Of a stretch of DNA of 64,000 nucleotides, positions 50,958 to 57,893 are shown one piece after another. The translations under genes and the position numbers were made by a program. Every line of letters begins with the position of its first letter. Within the stretch, counting starts at the first letter, position 1. Under the pieces are notes generated by a model. It was given only the letters and a program-made list of their open reading frames with translations, was not told the DNA's origin and did not search any database. Source of the stretch: Planctomycetota bacterium (GTDB taxonomy: Bacteria > Planctomycetota > OFTM77); contig JAJDCO010000092.1 of NCBI GenBank assembly GCA_029260795.1, positions 64,877 to 128,876 of the forward strand, given 5' to 3'.

Positions 50958-52201
50958 CAGCGCGTTCCTCCCAGGTGTCCGGCCATCCAGAGGGCGCCCA
51001 GGCTGCCGTGCTCTCGCCAGCGCTCGACCTCGGCCGGATCGAGCCGGGTCAAGTGCGTCTCTCCTTGATGCTTCTCACAGATCAATACGGACTCGGCATG
51101 GTCCGTCATCGCGTCGATGAGCTGGGTCGAGTGCGTCGTCACCACGAGCTGAGTGCGCTGGCTCGCCTCGACCATGAGATCGCATACCGTGGGAAGGATG
51201 TCGGGATGAAGGCCGAGCTCGGGCTCTTCGATCGCGATCAGGGTGCTGGGCTGGGGATCGACCAGAATGGCCAACAGGCAGAGGTAACGCAGCGTTCCGT
51301 CGGAGAGTCGTCGGGCGGGCACCGAGCGGGTGCCCTCGGCGAGGTAGAGGTTGAGCGTGCCGCCCTCGGGAACGACCTCGAAGTCGTCGAAGCCAGGTGC
51401 CAGCCGTTGCACTAGCCCGACGAGCCGCTTCTTGACCGCCGGCTCGCGTCTGAGAGCCGCGAGCCGAGCCGGTAGATTGTCCAGGCGCTCCGAAAGATGA
51501 TCCGTGCGGACGTCCGGAGCACAGGCGGCTCGAATGTTCGCTTCCGGACCGAATTGCCAGTCGCGGTAGATCCGGATCTGGCCCAAGACCTCGGCGAGTC
51601 GTGTGAGCTCCGGGTAGGCCTCGGGGTCTCTTCTCTGCGACAGGATCGACTGCGTCGGGTCGACATCTTCTCGGCGCAGCTCCCTTCGCCCCTCCTTCAC
51701 GTTCAGCATCGGTCGCCCGTTTTCATAGCCGAAGTAGAAGTAGGGCCTCGTCTCGCTTCCGCGGGGCGCTGTGTTCTCCAGGCGCTCGTCGAGCACGACG
51801 AACGAGCCGCCTTGGGCACCGAAGACCAGGCGATAGCGGATGGCAGGATCGCCGCTCTGGAAGCTCGCCAACTGCCCCTCGGAGAAGATCAGCTCGATGC
51901 ATGCGCCGGTCGAATCGGCAGTCTTCCCGCGGATCCCACCTTCGGCGACACGGTCGCCCGCCGCCCGGTCCCCCTTGAAGAGCCACTCCTGCACTCCACC
52001 GCCTCTGCGAATGGGAAAAGGAAGGTCGCGAGGCACCGCCCGCAGGACGGCGAGCGCCTCGATGAGATTCGACTTCCCCGCGCCGTTCGGCCCGATGATC
52101 ACGTTCAAGGGCGTCAGCGGCACCTCGCCGGACGTCGGACCGAAGGAGAGGAAGTTCTCGAGAGTGATGCTCTCCAAGAGCGGCGCGTGATGATTGGCCA
52201 T
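50954..52201 (-). CDS. OLD-like AAA ATPase
   Basis: A 415-residue ATPase: NVIIGPNGAGKSNLIEALAV (Walker A, about 34), ARRLSDGTLRYLCLLAILVD (signature, about 297), LIAIEEPELGLHPDI (Walker B, about 316), LVVTTHSTQLIDAM (H-loop, about 350). Its order and spacing match the ATPase at 30975. It is complete, but its DUF4276 partner is truncated. Upstream lie only repeats. Confidence 0.88.
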   Translation of the reverse strand: MANHHAPLLESITLENFLSFGPTSGEVPLTPLNVIIGPNGAGKSNLIEALAVLRAVPRDLPFPIRRGGGVQEWLFKGDRAAGDRVAEGGIRGKTADSTGACIELIFSEGQLASFQSGDPAIRYRLVFGAQGGSFVVLDERLENTAPRGSETRPYFYFGYENGRPMLNVKEGRRELRREDVDPTQSILSQRRDPEAYPELTRLAEVLGQIRIYRDWQFGPEANIRAACAPDVRTDHLSERLDNLPARLAALRREPAVKKRLVGLVQRLAPGFDDFEVVPEGGTLNLYLAEGTRSVPARRLSDGTLRYLCLLAILVDPQPSTLIAIEEPELGLHPDILPTVCDLMVEASQRTQLVVTTHSTQLIDAMTDHAESVLICEKHQGETHLTRLDPAEVERWREHGSLGALWMAGHLGGTRW

Positions 52202-52345
52202 CGAAGATTCCCTACCGTCCCGTTCCGCTGCCAGCAGAGCACCGGAATCCTGATCTCGACTTCCTCACGGATGCGTCCGATCCTGAAAGTCCAACGCCGA
52301 CAATGGCCACGATCGGTGGCGCGGTGCGAACTTCTCGCCGAATTC

Positions 52346-52482
52346 TACCGCGGAGGTCGCAGAGGAACGCAGAGGAAGAAGAGCGTTCATCATTCCAGCG
52401 GAGCGATGGTGCACCGATGTGCGGAAGCACCACGTAGCGATCCAGAGAAGAGCCCCTCTGCGCTCTCCGCGTCCTCTGCGGT
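52346..52482. repeat. REPIN-like element, copy 5
   Basis: TACCGCGGAGGTCGCAGAGG at the left, CTCTCCGCGTCCTCTGCGGT at the right, 137 bp. One arm base differs from consensus. Confidence 0.85.
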
Positions 52483-52511
52483 GAAGATGTGGACTCGCTA
52501 CTTCTGCAGGC

Positions 52512-52655
52512 GGACGATGTCGGATCTTGACCCGGACTCGAGCTCTGCTGACATTCGGGTCGGAGGCTCGGCCCAGGGGCGGCTCACGGGTGGCCCTGAC
52601 GGCGTTGCCTCCTCTTTCTTTCCGCTTGGCTCGTTTGCAGGCCGACCCCGGCACA
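52512..52655. repeat. 'GGCGTTGCCTCC' repeat copy
   Basis: Shared elements are ACATTCGGGTCGGAGGC, CCCAGGGGCGGCT and GGGTGGCCCTGACGGCGTTG followed by CCTCCTCTTTCTTTCCG. The minus strand reads KERGGNAVRATREPPLGRAS. The remaining interval to 52911 contains AAATGTCC-type repeats (about 52818-52900) and no gene. Confidence 0.65.
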
Positions 52656-52911
52656 GGCCAGGATCGAACGTGCATCGCGATCGCTGTCGCGGGGGCGTGC
52701 TGGACTCGGCCAGCGCTCGAAGGCGCTGCGGCTCTCACTCGTTGCCCTCCTCTTCGAACCGGCGTCGATGGGCAGGAGGCAAGCAGTCGTGCTGCCCGGA
52801 CTGCCTTCACGTTTGGTCCGAAATCTCCGCGAAATGTCCTTGTGCCATTCGAGAGGAAATTCCGGCCTCGAAATGTCCCAGAAATATCCTCTTGGTGCGC
52901 CCGTCTCATTC

Positions 52912-53165
52912 CCCGCTCCCGTCCGACTCTTCGTCGCTCAGAAGGTACCGAGCCCCTCGGCCGTGTCCGTCGACATCTCCCCGGCGCCAGAGACTCGAAT
53001 GTCCGCCGAAATGGCCCAGCTCCATTTCCGCCACCATTCAGCGCCAAGAATGGGACCCGGAATGGCGCAAACGTTTGAATTGCTTCGGTCGCAGTCGAGC
53101 ACCGAACCCCCGAGCTCGCGTTTGGGGTAGTGACTCAGCTCTTCGATGTCGGTGACCCGGTGCAT
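52912..53165 (-). pseudogene. Decayed AlbA_2 gene, copy 2 of the operon (both ends only)
   Basis: 53165-53085 encodes MHRVTDIEELSHYPKRELGG then VLDCD, matching the first 30 residues of the intact gene at 47000 family-style (compare MRRVTEIEELLDELEQH at 57323). 52985-52912 encodes DGHGRGARYLLSDEESDGSG and a stop, the end of the variant seen at 55472. Between them lies only the REP-like 'GAATGGCGC' repeat (52978-53073). About 500 codons have been lost at the repeat. Confidence 0.7.
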
Positions 53166-53178
53166 CCGGAGATTCCCT

Positions 53179-53424
53179 CTACGCAGATCGGTCCATGCGT
53201 CGGACGGTCAGCAGATCGCCGTCGGCCACCGCTCGAAGGTCTTCCTTCTTCAGGGTGACCAGCGCCTCGGTCCGTCCCGACGCGCTCACGAACTCGACCT
53301 CGAAGGTGTCCGGCTCGTAGACCTCGACGATGGCGCCGAGATCGCCCTCTCGAAGACCGTGCTCCGGGAGATCGCGATTCAGCACTACGGTGTCCAGCTT
53401 TTCGAATCTCGTCATGAAGTTCAT
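53179..53424 (-). CDS. DUF4926 protein, copy 2
   Basis: 81 residues, MNFMTRFEKLDTVVLNRDLP..., over 90% identical by eye to the copy at 47025, with differences such as LREGDLGAIVEVYEPDTFEV and LKKEDLRAV. The ATG overlaps the DUF6883 stop by 4 bp. The downstream AlbA_2 gene is decayed, so this pair persists without its ATPase. Confidence 0.8.
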   Translation of the reverse strand: MNFMTRFEKLDTVVLNRDLPEHGLREGDLGAIVEVYEPDTFEVEFVSASGRTEALVTLKKEDLRAVADGDLLTVRRMDRSA

Positions 53425-53753
53425 CCTGGATAGGCGGTGACCAATCGCGGAGCAGCTTCTCCATCGAGGAGGATCCACACCGAGACGACTTGCGCCCGTT
53501 TACCTTTTGGTCCTTCCAGAATACCTCGCACCTCGTACTTGGTGCCGTAGTCGTTTCGATCTGCCTCCGAAGCTTCGCCCTCGACCGAGTGCGTGGCCAA
53601 GTCACGGGCGAGGACTTCCCAGTCCGCCGTCGGATATCCGAGCGAGGTGAAGAAGGCCGCCTTGAACCGCCCGACGGGATGGGACTCCCCGAGTAAATAC
53701 TCGCGAACCTTCTGCTCATCGACGATCGCGCTTTCAGCACCGGGCAGCTTCAT
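53421..53753 (-). CDS. DUF6883 protein, copy 2
   Basis: 110 residues, MKLPGAESAIVDEQKVREYL..., differing from the copy at 47267 at about a dozen positions (TSLGYPTADWEVLARDLATH, EVRGILEGPKGKRAQVV). Most changes are conservative, so the copy has been under selection or is recent. It is translationally coupled to DUF4926 copy 2. Confidence 0.8.
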   Translation of the reverse strand: MKLPGAESAIVDEQKVREYLLGESHPVGRFKAAFFTSLGYPTADWEVLARDLATHSVEGEASEADRNDYGTKYEVRGILEGPKGKRAQVVSVWILLDGEAAPRLVTAYPG

Positions 53754-53829
53754 TTCAGCACCCGCCTTGGTGAGCCTGTCCATGCTGGCTCGCGCCTCGC
53801 CGCCTCGGGCCGCTCGGGCTCTTGTCGTC

Positions 53830-54415
53830 TCACGCCTGCACCCTCTCGCCGCGGTGGATGTTCTCGAGCCAGGGCTCGGGGACGCGGGCGCGTTGGCAGG
53901 GGGAGATCAGGGAGATCTCTTTGCCGTCGAGGGTGGGGAGATCGGTCTGGGCGTCTTGGGGCACGAGCACCCAAACGCACGGACACTTCTCCGTGCGTCC
54001 GGCCTCGTCTCGGAGGCGCTCGAGCGCGTTCATCTGGTCGTAGCGGGCCAGGAGCCGTGCGTGGACCTGGAGCCCCAGACTCTCAAACAGGCGGAAGCGT
54101 GAGTGCTTCGGTTTCTGGCTGATGGATGTCGTCAATAGATCGAGACCTCCAGCCCGTTCGACATCGAGAGGCCTTGCGGGGCGGCCCAGTCGAGGAGGCC
54201 GACCTGTGCGTTGAGGGTCAGGCCGACTGGGGCCGAGCAGGGAACGGGCAGTGGGAGGTCCAACGCTCCGTTGCCGCCCAGGCCGGGCACGCCGCCGAGG
54301 ACGATGTTCAGGAACAGGATCGGCGAGTCGACGAGGAGCGTGCAGCCCAAGACGGGGATAGTGCCTCGGCCGGTCACGCCCAGGATCAACGCGCCGGCGG
54401 CTCCGCCGCGGCGGA
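53830..54415 (-). repeat. pglW-tail plus FG-GAP-tail block, copy 2
   Basis: 53830-54065 encodes ARLLARYDQMNALERLRDEA through NIHRGERVQA and a stop; 54132-54415 encodes the FG-GAP end through LGGVPGLGGNGALDLPLPVP and GLEVSIY. The 60-bp linker (reading QKPKHSRFRLFESLGLQ) is shared with the copies at 47676 and 59400. Confidence 0.85.
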
Positions 54416-54428
54416 AGCACCGAAGTCC

Positions 54429-54569
54429 TACCGCCGAGGTCGCAGAGGAACGCAGAGGAAGAAGAGCGTTCATCATTCCCGCGGAGCGATGGTGCTCTGG
54501 TGCATGGTGGAACGCCGCGATGATGGCGAGCAACGAAGGCCCCTCTGCGCTCTCCGCGTCCTCTGCGGT
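54429..54569. repeat. REPIN-like element, copy 6a
   Basis: TACCGCCGAGGTCGCAGAGG at the left, CTCTCCGCGTCCTCTGCGGT at the right, 141 bp. It adjoins the FG-GAP tail. Confidence 0.85.
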
Positions 54570-55330
54570 GAGAGTCAGGACTGGTTGCAGACGGACGACG
54601 TCGCGCGAGCTTGACTCGGACTCGAGGCCGTCCAACATTCGGGTCGGAGGCCCGGCCCAGGGGCGGCTTTCGGGTGGCCCTGACGGCGTTGCCTCCTCTT
54701 TCTTTCCGATCGGCTCCCTTGGCGACCGACGCGGGCACCGGCTTCCAAACGCTGGGGCCAGGGCTCCTCTGGCTCTCTGTTTGTCCTCTGCGGTGAAGAA
54801 ACACCAGAGTCCTACCGCTGAGGTCGCAGAGAGACGCAGAGGAAGAGGAGCCTCCGCGAATCGAGCGAGCGATGGTGCACCGTTGTGCGGAAGCACCACG
54901 TGGCGATCCAGAGAACGGAGAGCCCCTCCGCGCTCTCCGTGTCCTCTGCGGTGAGAATGAGGACTGGTTGCAGACGGACGACGTCGCGCGAGCTTGACTC
55001 GGACTCGAGGCCGTCCAACATTCGGGTCGGAGGCCCGGCCCAGGGGCCGCTTTCGGGTGGCCCTGACGGCGCTGCCTCCTCTTTCTTTCTGATCGGCTCT
55101 TTTGCCGACCGACGCAGGCACCGACTTCCAAACGCCGGGGCCAGGGATCCTCTGGCTCTCTGTTTGTCCTCTGCGGTGAAGAAACACCAGAGTCCTACCG
55201 CTGAGGTCGCAGAGAAACGCAGAGGAAGAGGAGCGTTCATCTGCTCTGCGGAGCGTTGGAGCACCGATGAGTGGAGGCGCAACGCGACGATCGAGAGAAA
55301 GAGCCCCTCCGCGCTCTCCGCGTCCTCTGC
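54540..55330. repeat. Tandem duplication with a 383-bp period
   Basis: The sequence ACGGACGACGTCGCGCGAGC occurs at 54591 and again at 54974, and the following 250 bp (GGCGTTGCCTCC repeat, CTCTGGCTCTCTGTTTGTCC arm-like segment, next REPIN left arm) are nearly identical. Each unit contains one 'GGCGTTGCCTCC' repeat, one degenerate solo REPIN arm (54766-54794; 55149-55177) and one full REPIN. No gene lies here. Confidence 0.8.
54813..54952. repeat. REPIN-like element, copy 6b
   Basis: TACCGCTGAGGTCGCAGAGA at the left, CTCTCCGTGTCCTCTGCGGT at the right, 140 bp, first REPIN of the tandem duplication. Confidence 0.85.
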
Positions 55331-55333
55331 GGT
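55196..55333. repeat. REPIN-like element, copy 6c
   Basis: TACCGCTGAGGTCGCAGAGA at the left, CTCTCCGCGTCCTCTGCGGT at the right, 138 bp, second REPIN of the tandem duplication. An AAATGTCC-type repeat follows at about 55386-55465. Confidence 0.85.
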
Positions 55334-55471
55334 AGGAATGAGGGCGGTCGTGCGGCAGCGCTACCTGACCTGGTACCTTCGGTCGGAAATGTCCGCGAAA
55401 TGTCCCCGCGCCATTCGGCGAGACATTTCGACCTCGAAATGTCCCGGAAATGTCCCTTTGGATCGCCCGAC

Positions 55472-55800
55472 TCATTCACCGCTCCCGTCTGACGCTTCGT
55501 CACTCAGGAGATACCGAGCGCCTCGGCCATGTCCGTCGATCCGCGCTTGGCCGTCGTCACACAGCTCATGGATCAGGCGATTCACCTGCTTCCGATCCAG
55601 TCGGGTCAGCGTGCGAACATCCGCGTTCGTGAGAGGATCCTCGTTTCGCTGGTGCCTCTGCCGCATGACGCTCAACACCCTCGTCTTCAGCGCTTCCCAG
55701 TCGAGGCGGCGGTCGCGCTCGGGGTGGCCGGGGGCGGCTAGGCGGGCGTGGACCTCGGGGCGGAGGGTCCAGTAGGTGCCGCGGCCCGTGCCGATCGGCG
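55472..55800 (-). pseudogene. Decayed AlbA_2 gene, copy 3: C-terminal part
   Basis: The minus strand encodes GRGTYWTLRPEVHARLAAPG, then DWEALKTRVLSVMRQRHQRN, LTNADVRTLTRLDRKQVNRL and a final GARYLLSDEASDGSGE, matching the last 105 residues of the gene at 45279. The frame upstream of 55800 is not AlbA_2. Its N-terminal counterpart is at 57220-57323, 1.4 kb upstream, with a zeta-like pair between. Confidence 0.75.
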
Positions 55801-56028
55801 TGGGCCGGCGCTGGAAGCTCGGTCTGGTGTCGGAGCACCGAGTCGCTGTCGGCGCCCGAGAGTTGGCAGATGGAGCCGACCAGCGAACGCTCGAGGCTCT
55901 CGGTGAGATACCTGCGCCGGAAGAGCTCCACCGGGCCCCGATAGCCACTTGAGCCTCTCCCGATCTGGACCTGCCAGAGGCGGCTTGCTCGTATCGCGCG
56001 CTCGACCCGTCCTTGCACGGATTGAGCA
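55801..56028 (-). other. Unrecognised coding-like fragment
   Basis: One minus-strand frame reads VERAIRASRLWQVQIGRGSS, YRGPVELFRRRYLTESLERS and SICQLSGADSDSVL, which looks like real protein (periodic hydrophobics, few Arg/Pro runs) but lacks a start and any family signature. It may be a piece of the element that split the AlbA_2 gene. Confidence 0.35.
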
Positions 56029-56229
56029 TCAATTCTCTCCCTCGAGGTCGGGGATCTCCTCGGGAGGCACCCACTCGACGTGGCCATTCCGCCAGATGGC
56101 GACTGGGTTCCCGGCCAGCTTATGGTCCCGAAGCGCCTCTCGCACGGCCTGCTGGAGCGCCCGCAAGGCTCGAGGCAGATCCTCGACCCGCTCGGCCGGT
56201 GTGAGGTTCGAATCCGGAATGTGAGTCAT
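56029..56229 (-). CDS. 66-residue partner of the zeta-like kinase
   Basis: MTHIPDSNLTPAERVEDLPR, a helical middle (ALRALQQAVREALRDHKLAG) and a C-terminus NPVAIWRNGHVEWVPPEEIP. The ATG overlaps the zeta-like stop (ATGA). The size, coupling and acidic end suggest an antitoxin or regulator of the kinase, placed after the toxin instead of before it. The family is not recognised. Confidence 0.65.
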   Translation of the reverse strand: MTHIPDSNLTPAERVEDLPRALRALQQAVREALRDHKLAGNPVAIWRNGHVEWVPPEEIPDLEGEN

Positions 56230-56813
56230 CGCGCATGCTCCTGGAGCTTCTCCCAACCGCTCGGATCGATCACGGCGAGAGAGCGCCCCGAGAACTGGGA
56301 AGCAATCAGCCTTGGACCCGACAGATCGGAGTTGTCGTATGCGGCCCAGCCATCCACGGCGTGCCGATAGCCGTTGAAGAGGTTCCTCAGGCCCTTCGAG
56401 TATCTTCGACGTACGACGTCCTCGGGGACGTCGTGACCGCCACGGCGCACGCGCTCCGCCACGCGCGCGACCGCCAGATCAGCCGATCGCAGCGCGAGGA
56501 AGATCAAGTGGGAATGATAGCCGTCACCGCGCAGCGCGCGCAGCCAACGCTCGTGCCCCCGCCCCGAGATCGTCGTCTCGAAGGCAAAATCTCGCCGCTG
56601 GTCGGCCAAGTACCGCAGCCGGTCCAGCATGATCCTCCCGGCGGCCACCGCGGCAGCCTCGGGGCGGTAGGCGGACAATCCCTGGGCGATCACGTCGGCA
56701 TTGACGAACTCCTCGACTGCGTAGGCCCCTCGAAGTAGACGTGCCGCGCTGGTGCTCTTTCCGGCACCGTTCGGTCCAGCGAGGACCACAACCAGCGGAG
56801 TGCGCGTCGCCAT
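56226..56813 (-). CDS. Zeta-toxin-like P-loop kinase
   Basis: A 195-residue AAA_33/zeta-type protein: LVVVLAGPNGAGKSTSAARL (Walker A, about 6), EEFVNADVIAQGLSAYRPEA (the substrate Asp region), FAFETTISGRGHERWLRAL (conserved T/S and acidic residues) and a lid-like VARVAERVRRGGHDVPEDVV followed by RRRYSKGLRNLF. Zeta toxins phosphorylate UDP-GlcNAc and block wall synthesis; whether this protein does is unknown. It belongs to the subgroup lacking an epsilon gene, with a 66-residue partner instead. Confidence 0.8.
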   Translation of the reverse strand: MATRTPLVVVLAGPNGAGKSTSAARLLRGAYAVEEFVNADVIAQGLSAYRPEAAAVAAGRIMLDRLRYLADQRRDFAFETTISGRGHERWLRALRGDGYHSHLIFLALRSADLAVARVAERVRRGGHDVPEDVVRRRYSKGLRNLFNGYRHAVDGWAAYDNSDLSGPRLIASQFSGRSLAVIDPSGWEKLQEHAR

Positions 56814-56816
56814 TCG

Positions 56817-57066
56817 TCAATCCTCTCCGAAGAGACCGGACTGGTTCGTCTCGGTCGGAAGCGGACCGGTGGCGGCAGTTTCGCGAGCGAGTCGGTCGAT
56901 CGCGGGCCAGCTCTGGTCGGGGGCGTTGTAGGCGAGGGGGTGGTCGGCCAGGAGGATGTGGAGGGCCGGTCGAGGCAGCATGGATTCGTAGAGAGCCGTG
57001 ATCTGGTGCGGCCAGGGCTGAACAAGCGACGTGTGGACGGCAGGGGGGGGATCGAATCTCTTGCCC
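56817..57066 (-). other. Unrecognised C-terminal gene fragment
   Basis: The minus strand encodes DPPPAVHTSLVQPWPHQITA, LYESMLPRPALHILLADHPL and ends GPLPTETNQSGLFGED followed by a stop 4 bp before the zeta-like start. It reads as the C-terminus of a larger helicase- or nuclease-like protein but I do not recognise it. Its 5' side runs into the REP-like repeat at 57124-57219. Confidence 0.45.
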
Positions 57067-57219
57067 GCCTGCTTCCAGAAGGGGCTCCAGGTAGTTCTTC
57101 CGGGATCAGCGCTGGCGAAGATCTCCCCGGCACAAGACACTCGAATGACACGGGGAATGGCGCGGCTCCGTTCCCGACACCATTCAGCGCCAGAAATGGG
57201 GCCTGGAATGGCGCAAACA

Positions 57220-57323
57220 GCGGAGGCGCTCTGGTCGAAGTCGAGGTCCTGTCCCTCGAGCTTGCCTTTGGTGTGCTGCTCGAGCTCGTCGAGCAGCTCT
57301 TCGATCTCCGTGACTCGGCGCAT
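57220..57323 (-). pseudogene. Decayed AlbA_2 gene, copy 3: N-terminal part
   Basis: MRRVTEIEELLDELEQHTKG, KLEGQDLDFDQ matches the first 31 residues of the gene at 47000 (MHRIAEIEKLLDELEQHP...EGQDLDFKQ). It then breaks into the REP-like repeat at the same codon as copy 2. It starts 23 bp after the DUF4926 stop, the same spacing as in the intact operon. Confidence 0.75.
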
Positions 57324-57346
57324 TCTCTTTCTGGTGGCTCTTTCCT

Positions 57347-57592
57347 TTACTCAGGACGATCCGTGCGGCGGACGGTCAGCAGATCGCCGTCGGCCACCGC
57401 TCGAAGGTCGCCCTCTTTCAGTGTGACCAGCGCCTCGGTCCGTCCCGAAGCGCTCATGAACTCGACCTCGAAGGTGCTCGGCTCGTAGACCTCGACGATG
57501 GAACCGAGATCGCCCGCACGCAGCCCGTGCTCCGGGAGATCGCGATTCAATACCACGGTATCCAGCTTCTTGAATCTCGCCATGACGTTCAT
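57347..57592 (-). CDS. DUF4926 protein, copy 3
   Basis: 81 residues, MNVMARFKKLDTVVLNRDLP..., closely matching the other two copies (LRAGDLGSIVEVYEPSTFEV). The frame is intact although both its neighbours are decayed: only the last 16 codons of DUF6883 remain upstream, and AlbA_2 is split downstream. Confidence 0.8.
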   Translation of the reverse strand: MNVMARFKKLDTVVLNRDLPEHGLRAGDLGSIVEVYEPSTFEVEFMSASGRTEALVTLKEGDLRAVADGDLLTVRRTDRPE

Positions 57593-57893
57593 CCTCGATA
57601 GGCGGTGACCAATCGCGGAGCAGCTTCTCCATCGAGTGACTTCCGCCTGCCGGGTCGGCTGTTCGCTGATTCCACCACGCGAGACTTGACTCGCGCTTCG
57701 AACCTTCCGATGCTCGCGATGAAGGCTCTGCCCAGGGGCGGCTTTCGGGTGGCCCTGACGGCCTTGCCTCCTCTTCCTTTCGGCTCAGCTAGTTTGCCGA
57801 TCGACGCGGGCACAGGCCAGGATCGATCAGGCATCGCGCCCGCTGCCGCGGGGTCGTGCTGGGCTGGGCCAGCGTTCAAAGGTGCTGCGCCTC
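57589..57893 (-). pseudogene. DUF6883 3' end plus repeat sequence
   Basis: 57589-57637 encodes SLDGEAAPRLVTAYRG and a stop overlapping the DUF4926 start, the end of a DUF6883 gene. The rest to 57893 is a 'GGCGTTGCCTCC' repeat (about 57680-57815; minus-strand KGRGGKAVRATRKPPLGRA) and unassigned sequence. Confidence 0.7.

Noticed and set aside
22959..55333. CRISPR array
   Set aside because: The repeats are not evenly spaced, are inverted pairs longer than 100 bp, and no cas gene is present.
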